A DNA stretch of 64,000 nucleotides from Salipiger sp. IMCC34102. GTDB lineage: Bacteria > Pseudomonadota > Alphaproteobacteria > Rhodobacterales > Rhodobacteraceae. A model generated the notes under the pieces. The model was not told the DNA's origin, did not search any database, and saw nothing but the letters and a program-made list of their open reading frames with translations. Every line of letters begins with the position of its first letter. Position 1 is the first letter of the stretch. The translations under genes were made by a program, and so were the position numbers. The stretch is taken from the NCBI RefSeq assembly GCF_004145405.1, contig NZ_SELQ01000004.1, positions 298,833 through 362,832 on the forward strand. Direction: 5' to 3'. Positions 8,247 through 15,523 of this stretch are shown one piece after another.

Positions 8247-9521
8247 ATGGCATTTTTCAAGAAACTGAAGGACCGGATGTTCCGGTCATCCTCGAAGATC
8301 GACGAAGGGCTGGACGCCGTGGTGCAGGATGGCGGCACGGAAGAACCGGTCGAGGCGCCCGCGCCGGTCGAGGAGGTCCCGCACCCGCGGCCCGCGCCGG
8401 AGCGCCCGCCGCAGGCTTCTCCGGCGCCGATCCCCTCGACGCCCGCCCCCGACGAGACGCCTGCCGCAACCGAAGCGCCCGCCGCGCCGCCCGCCGCGTC
8501 AGAGACGCCGCCGCCCTCCGCCCCCCCCGCGCCGCCGGCGTCGGCGCGCGAGACGGCACCGCGCGACAGCGCTCCGCGCGATCCGGTGCCGTTGGAGGTG
8601 CCCGCTTCGGCCGGGGAGCCCGCCAGGCCGTCCGGCCTGCTGGGCGGGCTGTTCCGCAAGCCGCAGGCCGCTGCACCCGTCGTGCGCCGGGTGCTCGACG
8701 ACGAGATGGTGGAGCAGCTCGAAGAGGTGCTGATCGCCGCCGACATGGGCGTGGATACCGCCCTGCGCGTCACCGCGAACATGGCCGAAGGACGGCTTGG
8801 GCGGCGCGTTTCCACGCAGGAGATCAAGCAGTTGCTGGCCGACGAGGTGGCCCGCATCATGGAACCGGTCGCCCGCCCCATGCCGCTTTACGCGCACCGC
8901 CCGCAGGTGGTGCTGGTGGTCGGCGTGAACGGGTCGGGCAAGACCACGACCATCGGCAAGCTCGCCAGCCAGTTCCGGGCCGCCGGAAAGTCCGTGGTGA
9001 TCGCCGCGGGCGACACCTTCCGGGCCGCGGCGGTCGAACAGCTGCAGGTTTGGGGCGAGCGTGCGGGCGTGCCAGTGATGACGGCGGCCCATGGCTCTGA
9101 CCCCGCGTCGCTTGCCTGGGACGCGATGACCAAGGCGCAGGCCGACGGGGCGGACCTGTTGATGATCGACACGGCGGGACGGTTGCAGAACCGCGCCGAC
9201 CTGATGGAGGAGCTGTCCAAGATCGTCCGCGTGATCCGCAAGAAGGACCCCGACGCGCCGCACAACACGCTGCTGGTGCTGGACGCGACGACGGGGCAGA
9301 ACGCGCTGCAACAGGTGAAGGTGTTCCAGGAGCTCGCCGATGTCTCGGGCCTGGTGATGACCAAGCTCGACGGGACCGCCAAGGGCGGCGTGCTGGTGGC
9401 GCTGGCGGACAAGTTCGGCATGCCGATCCACGCCATCGGCGTGGGCGAGCAGATCGACGATCTGGACGCCTTCGACCCGCAGGATTTCGCCGCGGCGCTG
9501 GTGGGGCTGGACCGGGACTAG
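8247..9521 (+). CDS. ftsY: Signal recognition particle receptor FtsY
   Basis: The product is 424 residues. Residues up to about 135 form an acidic, proline- and alanine-rich tail, the variable membrane-associating A region. The N domain and GTPase G domain follow, with the P-loop GVNGSGKTTTIGKLA, DTFRAAAVEQL, DTAGRLQN, TKLDGTAKGG and the closing GVGEQIDDLDAF. It docks ribosome-SRP complexes at the membrane for co-translational insertion. The ATG at 8247 was chosen because MAFFKKLKDRMF is a typical start; an earlier in-frame codon at 8205 would add 14 residues. It is followed by yciB after 36 bases. Confidence 0.97.
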   Translation: MAFFKKLKDRMFRSSSKIDEGLDAVVQDGGTEEPVEAPAPVEEVPHPRPAPERPPQASPAPIPSTPAPDETPAATEAPAAPPAASETPPPSAPPAPPASARETAPRDSAPRDPVPLEVPASAGEPARPSGLLGGLFRKPQAAAPVVRRVLDDEMVEQLEEVLIAADMGVDTALRVTANMAEGRLGRRVSTQEIKQLLADEVARIMEPVARPMPLYAHRPQVVLVVGVNGSGKTTTIGKLASQFRAAGKSVVIAAGDTFRAAAVEQLQVWGERAGVPVMTAAHGSDPASLAWDAMTKAQADGADLLMIDTAGRLQNRADLMEELSKIVRVIRKKDPDAPHNTLLVLDATTGQNALQQVKVFQELADVSGLVMTKLDGTAKGGVLVALADKFGMPIHAIGVGEQIDDLDAFDPQDFAAALVGLDRD

Positions 9522-9557
9522 GCGCACGGCGCCAAACAAGGCTTCAGGAGAGACGAT

Positions 9558-10166
9558 ATGGCGGAACGCAAGATCAACGGTGTACTCAAGCAGGTGCTGG
9601 ACCTTGGTCCGACGGTGATCTTCTTCATCGTCTACACCCGCATCGACGAACGCCAGTTCTTGATCGGCGGGACCGAGTATTCGGGGTTCATCGTGGCGAC
9701 CCTGATCTTCGTGCCGGTGCTGCTGGTGGCGATGGGCATCCTCTGGGCGCTCACCGGCAAGCTGAGCCGGATCCAGGTCTTCACCGCCTTCATGGTGATC
9801 TTCTTCGGCGGGCTGACGGCCTGGTTCAACGACGAGCGGTTCTTCAAGATGAAGACCTCCATCGTCTACGGCTGCCTTGCGGCGATCCTGGGGCTGGGGC
9901 TATGGCGCGGGCGATCCTACCTGGAGTGGGTGATGGGAGAGCTCATTCCGATGCGCCACGAGGGCTGGATGCGGCTGACGCGCCGGATCGCGGCCTTCTT
10001 CGTCTTCCTCGCGGTGTTCAACGAGGTCCTGTGGCGGACTCAGTCCACCGACCTCTGGGTCAAGGTGGAAACCTTCGGCTTTCCCGCTTTGATGATGGTC
10101 TTCCTCGTGTGGCAGATCACCGCGCTGGAGCCCTACATGATCAAGGACGACGACGCCGCGACCTGA
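9558..10166 (+). CDS. yciB: Inner membrane-spanning protein YciB (septation protein A)
   Basis: The 202-residue protein has five predicted membrane helices and the family start LDLGPTVIFFIVY, with FGGLTAWFNDERFFKMK and NEVLWRTQSTDLWVKVETFG later. YciB/IspA proteins affect cell envelope synthesis and septation in enterobacteria; the biochemical role is unsettled. AGGAGAG lies upstream of the ATG. It is probably co-transcribed with ftsY, 36 bases upstream, and is convergent with the PilZ gene. Confidence 0.93.
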   Translation: MAERKINGVLKQVLDLGPTVIFFIVYTRIDERQFLIGGTEYSGFIVATLIFVPVLLVAMGILWALTGKLSRIQVFTAFMVIFFGGLTAWFNDERFFKMKTSIVYGCLAAILGLGLWRGRSYLEWVMGELIPMRHEGWMRLTRRIAAFFVFLAVFNEVLWRTQSTDLWVKVETFGFPALMMVFLVWQITALEPYMIKDDDAAT

Positions 10167-10173
10167 AGCTCTG

Positions 10174-10503
10174 TCATCGCAGTTCCTGCAGACCGGTGGA
10201 GCTGTGGCGCCCCGCACGGGGGCTGCCGGTGGACCGCCGGATGGTCTCGACGATGCGTGGGGGCAGGGGCACGGGAAAGCTCAGCCCCGCCCGGTCGCCG
10301 CGACACCAGCGCACGGTGGCGCGGAAGCGAAGGCTCAATACCTCGACCGTGACCGCGTCGGAGCGCCCGAGGCCGGTGAGCCCCGCAAGACGTGCACCGT
10401 TCGGGTTCACGTCCTGAATGATCCCCTGCTGGACGCCAATGCCGCGGTGGACCTTGACCGGGTAGTCCGTCGGAGATCGTCTGGGCCGAAATCGTTCGTT
10501 CAT
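10174..10503 (-). CDS. PilZ domain protein
   Basis: The 109-residue protein has the two PilZ signatures: an arginine-rich start (RFRPRRSPTDYPV) and DVNPNGARLAG, matching the D/NxSxxG element, followed by beta-strand-rich sequence with RATVRWCRGDRAGLSF. PilZ domains bind cyclic di-GMP. The single-domain form suggests an adaptor for motility, surface attachment or polysaccharide synthesis. The serine of the second motif is replaced by proline (DVNPNG), so binding should not be assumed. It is convergent with yciB, seven bases apart. Confidence 0.8.
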   Translation of the reverse strand: MNERFRPRRSPTDYPVKVHRGIGVQQGIIQDVNPNGARLAGLTGLGRSDAVTVEVLSLRFRATVRWCRGDRAGLSFPVPLPPRIVETIRRSTGSPRAGRHSSTGLQELR

Positions 10504-10559
10504 GGGCGGACCCCGCAGTGTGTTCCGCGTGGGCTTAACGGGGTCGGGTAAAGCCCCGG

Positions 10560-11213
10560 TTACGACGGCCGCAGGTCGAGGTGCAGCGCCTGGCCGGCAC
10601 GGACCGCCGGACGGGCACCGACCTCTTCCAGCCAGCGGGAGAAGTGCGGCTTGTCGTCCAGGGTTTGCTGCTGGCCTTCCCAAAGCGAGGCCCAGCCCCA
10701 GCAGGCCATGTCGGCGATGGTATAGTCCGGCCCCGCGAGGTAGCGGGTCTGCGCCAGTTGAGTGTCCATCACGGTGTAGAGCCGGGCGACCTCGGAGCGG
10801 TAGCGGTCCTGGGCGTAGGGGATCTCGTGCCCCTTGTTCGGAGCGAATTTCAGGAAATGGTGCGCCTGGCCCGCCATCGGGCCGAGGCCCCCCATCTGCC
10901 ACATGAGCCATTGGTCGACGGCGATGCGTGCGCGTTCGTTCGCGCCGCCGAACCGGCCGGTCTTGCGGGCCAGGTATTGCAGGATCGCGCCCGATTCGAA
11001 GATCGAGATGGGGGCGCCGTCGGGACCATCTGGATCGGTGATCGCCGGAATGCGCCCGTTCGGGCTGACCGCGCGGAACGCCGCCCCGTGCTGATCGCCC
11101 GCGGTGATGTCGACGAGATGCGTGGTGTAGGGCAGGGTGAACTCCTCGAGTGCGATCGAGATCTTCCAGCCGTTGGGCGTGGGCCAGTAGTAAAGCGCGA
11201 TGGGGTCTTGCAT
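10560..11213 (-). CDS. Glutathione S-transferase family protein
   Basis: The 217-residue product has an N-terminal thioredoxin-like GST domain, with YYWPTPNGWKISIALEE, SPNGRIPAI and the glutathione-binding IFESGAILQYLA, then an all-helical C-terminal domain with YTIADMACWGW. The pattern is that of the YfcG/YghU-like bacterial GSTs, which act as disulfide-bond reductases. The N-terminal TPNGWK replaces the catalytic serine or cysteine of classical GSTs and resembles the YfcG asparagine type. It is divergent from metZ. The substrate is unknown. Confidence 0.88.
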   Translation of the reverse strand: MQDPIALYYWPTPNGWKISIALEEFTLPYTTHLVDITAGDQHGAAFRAVSPNGRIPAITDPDGPDGAPISIFESGAILQYLARKTGRFGGANERARIAVDQWLMWQMGGLGPMAGQAHHFLKFAPNKGHEIPYAQDRYRSEVARLYTVMDTQLAQTRYLAGPDYTIADMACWGWASLWEGQQQTLDDKPHFSRWLEEVGARPAVRAGQALHLDLRPS

Positions 11214-11246
11214 GATCGGGATCCTTCGCGTGCTGCGGAGGGAGGA

Positions 11247-11281
11247 CGCCTCCGGCGGGAGTTTATTTGGGCCAGATGAAG
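11247..11281 (+). repeat. Dispersed intergenic repeat
   Basis: CGCCTCCGGCGGGAGTTTAT is followed by TTGGGCCAGATGAAG, a near copy of the element at 1065-1098 with one extra G in the second palindrome. It lies between the divergent GST gene and the metZ leader. Confidence 0.7.
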
Positions 11282-11351
11282 ATGCGCCGGTGCGCCCCGG
11301 GGGGCAAGCGGGGATGCTTGACGCGCGGTCGACGGGGGCGTAACCGGGGCT

Positions 11352-11406
11352 GCGTGGGGATTTGATGCCGGATTGCGGACCACGTTAAACATGCCGCTAA
11401 AAGGGT
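11352..11406 (+). ncRNA. SAM-II riboswitch (metA motif)
   Basis: CGTGG (11353-11357) pairs with CCACG (11380-11384) to form P1. The loop contains GATTTGATGCCGGATTGC and the 3' part is TTAAACATGCCGCTAAAAGGG. This fits the SAM-II consensus, including the characteristic GCUAAA(A)GGG end that forms the pseudoknot. SAM-II aptamers bind S-adenosylmethionine and turn off methionine-synthesis genes in alphaproteobacteria, and metZ is a standard target. An intrinsic terminator follows 10 bases later, so control is probably by transcription attenuation. Confidence 0.88.
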
Positions 11407-11416
11407 GAGGGGCCAG

Positions 11417-11448
11417 CCCCGATGCCTGCGGCGTCGGGGTTTTTCTTT
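11417..11448 (+). terminator. Leader terminator between riboswitch and metZ
   Basis: CCCCGATGCC (11417-11426), loop TGC, and GGCGTCGGGG (11430-11439) give a 10-bp stem with one G-T pair, followed by TTTTTCTTT. It sits inside the metZ leader, 19 bases before the start codon. It is the likely output of the SAM-II aptamer. Confidence 0.85.
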
Positions 11449-11466
11449 GCCCGGAAGGGGCCTGAC

Positions 11467-12651
11467 ATGACGACATATTCCAAGCGCACGCAAGCGATCC
11501 ACCACGGCACCCGGCGGTCGGGCTGGGGAGAGGTGAGCGAGGCGATGTTCCTGACGCAGGGCTTCGTCTATCCCACCGCCGAAGCCGCCCAGGCGCGCTT
11601 CGAGGGCGCGGGCCCCGACGAGTTCATCTATGCCCGCTACGGCAATCCCACGGTGCGGATGTTCGAGGACCGGATGGCCGCGGCGATGGGCTACGAGGAC
11701 TGCTTTGCCTGCACCTCCGGCATGGCGGCGGTGAATGGCGCGCTGACGGCGCTCTTGAAGGCGGGCGATCACGTGGTGGCGGCGCGGGCGCTCTTCGGGT
11801 CCTGTCTTTACGTGCTCGAAGAGGTCCTGGGCCGGTTCGGGGTGGAGATCACGCTGATCGACGGCACGGATCTGGACGCCTGGGCCGCGGCGATCCGCGA
11901 CGACACCCGGTTGGTGTTCTTCGAGAGCATCTCGAACCCCACGCTGGAAGTGGTGGACATGGCCGCCGTGGTGGAGATGGCCCATGCCAAGGGCGCTCTG
12001 GTGCTTGCGGACGACGCGATGGCGACACCGGTCTTTTCCTGCGCGGCCGAGGCCGGGGTCGATATCGCCATCGTCTCGACCACGAAGCACGTGGACGGGC
12101 AGGGGCGGATGCTGGGCGGGGCGATCTGCGGGTCGCGCGAGCTGATCCGCGGCCCGGTCGAGACCTACATGAAGCACACCGGCGGGGCGATGAACCCGTT
12201 TACCGCCTGGACGCACCTCAAGGGTCTCGAGACGCTGGATCTGCGCGTGCGCGCGCAGGCGGCCAGCGCCGAGCGGATCGCGGCCTTCCTGGCGGACCAC
12301 CGGCATGTGGGAAAGATGCGCTATCCCACCCATCCCGACCACCCCCAGCAGGCGCTGGCACAGCGGCAGGCGTCTTCGGGCGGGACGGTGCTCGCTTTCG
12401 AGGTGAAGGGCGGCAAGGGGCCGTGTTTCCAGATGCTCAATGCACTCGAACTGTTCACGATTTCCAACAACTTCGCGGACGCCAAGTCGATCGCCACCCA
12501 TCCCGCGACGACGACCCACCAACGCCTGCCGCAGGAGCAGAAGGATACCCTGGGCATCTCGGACGGGCTGATCCGCCTGTCGGTGGGGTTGGAGGATGCG
12601 GACGATCTGATCGCCGACCTTTCGGCGGCGCTCGACGCGATCGGGACCTGA
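11467..12651 (+). CDS. metZ: O-succinylhomoserine sulfhydrylase
   Basis: The 394-residue protein is a PLP enzyme of the Cys/Met metabolism family. It shows YARYGNPTVRMFEDRMA, the cofactor lysine in STTKHVDGQG, and the C-terminal ISDGLIRLSVGLEDADDL. MetZ converts O-succinylhomoserine and sulfide to homocysteine in methionine synthesis. The distinction from cystathionine gamma-synthase rests on closeness to alphaproteobacterial MetZ and on the SAM-II riboswitch with terminator in the leader. The ATG at 11467 has AAGGGG upstream; the in-frame codon at 11422 lies inside the terminator hairpin. Confidence 0.94.
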   Translation: MTTYSKRTQAIHHGTRRSGWGEVSEAMFLTQGFVYPTAEAAQARFEGAGPDEFIYARYGNPTVRMFEDRMAAAMGYEDCFACTSGMAAVNGALTALLKAGDHVVAARALFGSCLYVLEEVLGRFGVEITLIDGTDLDAWAAAIRDDTRLVFFESISNPTLEVVDMAAVVEMAHAKGALVLADDAMATPVFSCAAEAGVDIAIVSTTKHVDGQGRMLGGAICGSRELIRGPVETYMKHTGGAMNPFTAWTHLKGLETLDLRVRAQAASAERIAAFLADHRHVGKMRYPTHPDHPQQALAQRQASSGGTVLAFEVKGGKGPCFQMLNALELFTISNNFADAKSIATHPATTTHQRLPQEQKDTLGISDGLIRLSVGLEDADDLIADLSAALDAIGT

Positions 12652-12723
12652 ACCTGGTTTGGTGTCTTGGCGTCGGGGCGTGAATTCCTATCTAATGGGG
12701 TGGACGAAGGGCGGGGGACGGCC

Positions 12724-13824
12724 ATGAACAAGATCACACGCGACGCGCCCGGACCGACCCGGGCGCAGGCCGAGGAAGCCTTGCAGCTTCTGCGCGACTG
12801 GGCTGCGCGGGCGGCCCCCGGCGAGGCGATCCCGCTCGACCCGGAGCTGGCGGACCTGGTGGAGGCGCCGCGTGCCTCCGACTACCCGGTGCTGGCACAT
12901 GCCTACCCGGAGGATTTCAAGATCGACGCGGCCTATCGTGCGGGTCTGCCCGATCTGCAGAACGGCCCCACCAGCCTGATCCGCGGCGCCCGCACGGCGA
13001 TCCAGCACGTGGGCATCTCGAACTTCCGGCTGCCGATCCGCTACCTCGCGCGGGCGGGGGGCGAGCGGACGCTGGAAACCTCCGTCACGGGCACCGTGAG
13101 CCTTGAGGCCGAGAAGAAGGGCATCAACATGAGCCGCATCATGCGCACCTTCTACGACTACGCCGAGGAGACCTTCAGCTTCGACGTGATGGCGCGCACG
13201 CTGGACAGCTACCTCGGCGATCTGGACAGCGTGGACGCGCGGCTGCAGATGCGCCTGTCCTACCCGATGAAGGTCGAGAGCCTGCGCTCGGGGCTGGCGG
13301 GCTACCAGTATTACGATATCGCGCTGGAGGTCGTCGACCGCGGGGGTGAGCGGCTTCGGATCGTGCACCTCGACTACGTCTATTCCTCGACCTGCCCGTG
13401 CTCGCTGGAACTGTCCGAACACGCGCGCCGGACGCGGGGGCAACTGGCCACGCCGCACAGCCAGCGGTCCGTGGCGCGCCTGTCGGCGGTCATCGCGCCG
13501 GACCAGCCGGTCCTGTGGTTCGAGGACCTGATCGAATTGGCCCGCGCCGCCGTGCCGACGGAAACGCAAGTCATGGTCAAGCGCGAGGACGAACAGGCCT
13601 TCGCCGAACTCAACGCCGCGAACCCGATCTTCGTCGAGGACGCCGCGCGCCTCTTCACCGAACAGCTGCGCGCCGATCCCCGCATCGGAGACTTCCGGGT
13701 CATGGCCAGCCATCAGGAAAGCCTGCACAGCCATGACGCGGTCTCGGTCCTGACCGAGGGGCCGACCTTCGCGGCCGTCTCGCTCGACCCGCGCACCTTC
13801 GCCACCTTGGCCCACGGGGCCTGA
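12724..13824 (+). CDS. folE2: GTP cyclohydrolase FolE2 (type IB)
   Basis: The 366-residue product matches the FolE2/COG1469 family, which makes dihydroneopterin triphosphate from GTP for folate synthesis. The metal-site cysteine is in YSSTCPCSLELSEH, and the C-terminus has ASHQESLHSHDAV with the conserved glutamate and histidines. Family members accept several divalent metals and often replace zinc-dependent FolE under zinc limitation. I see no convincing Zur box in the 72-base upstream gap. The pterin pathway continues in this window with folB and folP at 24.6-26.3 kb. The ATG at 12724 begins the conserved protein. Confidence 0.94.
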   Translation: MNKITRDAPGPTRAQAEEALQLLRDWAARAAPGEAIPLDPELADLVEAPRASDYPVLAHAYPEDFKIDAAYRAGLPDLQNGPTSLIRGARTAIQHVGISNFRLPIRYLARAGGERTLETSVTGTVSLEAEKKGINMSRIMRTFYDYAEETFSFDVMARTLDSYLGDLDSVDARLQMRLSYPMKVESLRSGLAGYQYYDIALEVVDRGGERLRIVHLDYVYSSTCPCSLELSEHARRTRGQLATPHSQRSVARLSAVIAPDQPVLWFEDLIELARAAVPTETQVMVKREDEQAFAELNAANPIFVEDAARLFTEQLRADPRIGDFRVMASHQESLHSHDAVSVLTEGPTFAAVSLDPRTFATLAHGA

Positions 13825-13850
13825 TCCTCGCTTTTTCACCAAGTACTCCG

Positions 13851-13904
13851 GGGGATGCGCGGCACGCGACGGGGGCGGAGCCCCCTTTCGCGCCGCGCAT
13901 CCCC
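13851..13904 (+). repeat. Long nested inverted repeat after folE2
   Basis: GGGGATGCGCGGC (13851-13863) pairs perfectly with GCCGCGCATCCCC (13892-13904). Nested inside is a second stem, GGGGGC (13871-13876) and GCCCCC (13880-13885), with loop GGA. There is no T run, so it is a strong structured element rather than a standard terminator. It begins 26 bases after the folE2 stop, within the 196-base gap before trkH; the rest of the gap has no gene. Confidence 0.75.
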
Positions 13905-14020
13905 GTGGGTTGGTCGATCGAAGGCCCTGCCGCACCGCCGTTACCGCGCATCCGCGCGGCACGATTACCGGCGCGGGGGCGGGCCTTGACAGGACCGGGG
14001 TCCGACGCCACGACATTGCG

Positions 14021-15469
14021 ATGATCGACCTGCGCCCCGTCGGATACGTGATCGGATTGCTCGTCGCCACGCTGGGCGTGGCGATGCTGTTCCCGCTGGC
14101 GGCGGACCTGATCGCGGACAACGGGCATTGGCCCGTCTTCGCGGAATCCGCGATCGTCTGCCTGCTGACCGGCGGGTTGATGGCGGGGGCCTGCCAGAAC
14201 GGCGTTTCGGCGGGCTTGACCTTGCGGCAGACGTTTCTGCTCACCTCTCTCGTCTGGCTGACCCTGCCAGCCTTCGGCGCGATCCCCTTCGTGATCGGCG
14301 CAACCCAGTCCAGCCCCACCGATGCGCTGTTCGAGGCGATGTCGGGTCTGACCACCACCGGTGCCACGGTGCTGGGCAACATCGAGGCGCTCCCCGCGGG
14401 CCTGAAGCTGTGGCGCGGGATCCTGCAGTGGCTGGGCGGCATCGGGATCATCGTGGTGGCGATGGTGTTCCTGCCGGAGCTGAAGGTCGGCGGCATGCAG
14501 ATCTTCCGCTCGGAGGCCTTCGATACGATGGGCAAGATCCTGCCCCGGGCGGGTCAGATCGCCTCGGGGATCTCGGGCCTCTACGCCTCGATCACGCTGT
14601 CCTGCGGGATCATCTACTACGCGCTGGGGATGCCGCCGCTGGATGCCGCGACCCATGCGATGACCACGGTGTCCACCGGCGGCATGGCCAACAGCGACGC
14701 CTCCTTCGGGGCCTACGGCGGGGCGATCCACTACGTCGCGGTGTTCTTCATGTTCGCGGCGGCCCTGCCCTTCGTGCGCTACGTCCAGTTGCTGGGCGGC
14801 GCGCACCGGCCGCTTTTCACCGACAGCCAGATCCGTACCTTCGCGATCATCATCGCGGTCTGCGTGAGCGTCATCACGATCTGGGTCTGGAACCGCGAGG
14901 GGACGGCCTCGGAAATTGCCTTCCGCGAGGCGCTCTTCAACGTGACCTCGATCATCACCGGGACCGGCTACGCCAGCGCGGATTACATGCGCTGGGGGAC
15001 CTTGCCCGTGGTGATGTTCTTCTTCATCGGGCTGATCGGCGGTTGCGCGGGCTCGACGGCCTGTTCGATCAAGGTGTTCCGCTACCAACTGCTCTTCGCC
15101 TCGATCAAGACGCAGATCCGGCAGATCCACAGCCCCCACGCGATCTTCGTGCCGCGCTATGACGGCAAGCCCGTGGGAGAGGATGTCATGAACTCGGTCA
15201 TGGCGTTCTTCGTGGCGTTCATCTTGCTGCTGGGGCTGTTCTCGGTCCTGCTGGGGCTGACGGGGTTGGACTTCATCACCTCCGTTTCGGGGGCGGCGAC
15301 GGCGCTGGCCAACGTGGGCCCCGGCCTCGGCGCCGAGATCGGGCCTGCCGGCAGTTTCGCGGGCCTGAACCCGGCGGCCAAGTGGCTGTTGACCACCGCG
15401 ATGTTCATCGGCCGGCTGGAGATCATCGTCGTGCTGGTGCTGCTCAGCCGCCGGTTCTGGCGCGCCTGA
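14021..15469 (+). CDS. trkH: Potassium uptake protein TrkH
   Basis: The 482-residue membrane protein has the four pore-loop repeats of the TrkH/KtrB family, seen at SGLTTTGATVL, TTVSTGGMANSD, ITGTGYASADY and ATALANVGPGLG. The glycine of each filter is present. It forms the potassium-conducting subunit, gated by the cytoplasmic NAD/ATP-binding protein TrkA, which is not encoded in the window. Start at 14021 gives MIDLRPVGYVIGLL, a normal TrkH N-terminus; the frame is open upstream to 13910 but over the hairpin region. Confidence 0.95.
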   Translation: MIDLRPVGYVIGLLVATLGVAMLFPLAADLIADNGHWPVFAESAIVCLLTGGLMAGACQNGVSAGLTLRQTFLLTSLVWLTLPAFGAIPFVIGATQSSPTDALFEAMSGLTTTGATVLGNIEALPAGLKLWRGILQWLGGIGIIVVAMVFLPELKVGGMQIFRSEAFDTMGKILPRAGQIASGISGLYASITLSCGIIYYALGMPPLDAATHAMTTVSTGGMANSDASFGAYGGAIHYVAVFFMFAAALPFVRYVQLLGGAHRPLFTDSQIRTFAIIIAVCVSVITIWVWNREGTASEIAFREALFNVTSIITGTGYASADYMRWGTLPVVMFFFIGLIGGCAGSTACSIKVFRYQLLFASIKTQIRQIHSPHAIFVPRYDGKPVGEDVMNSVMAFFVAFILLLGLFSVLLGLTGLDFITSVSGAATALANVGPGLGAEIGPAGSFAGLNPAAKWLLTTAMFIGRLEIIVVLVLLSRRFWRA

Positions 15470-15523
15470 CCCGCACTCCCGCGCGGGCGGCGCCCGGGCC
15501 GGACGCCGCGCGCGGCGCCTTGG

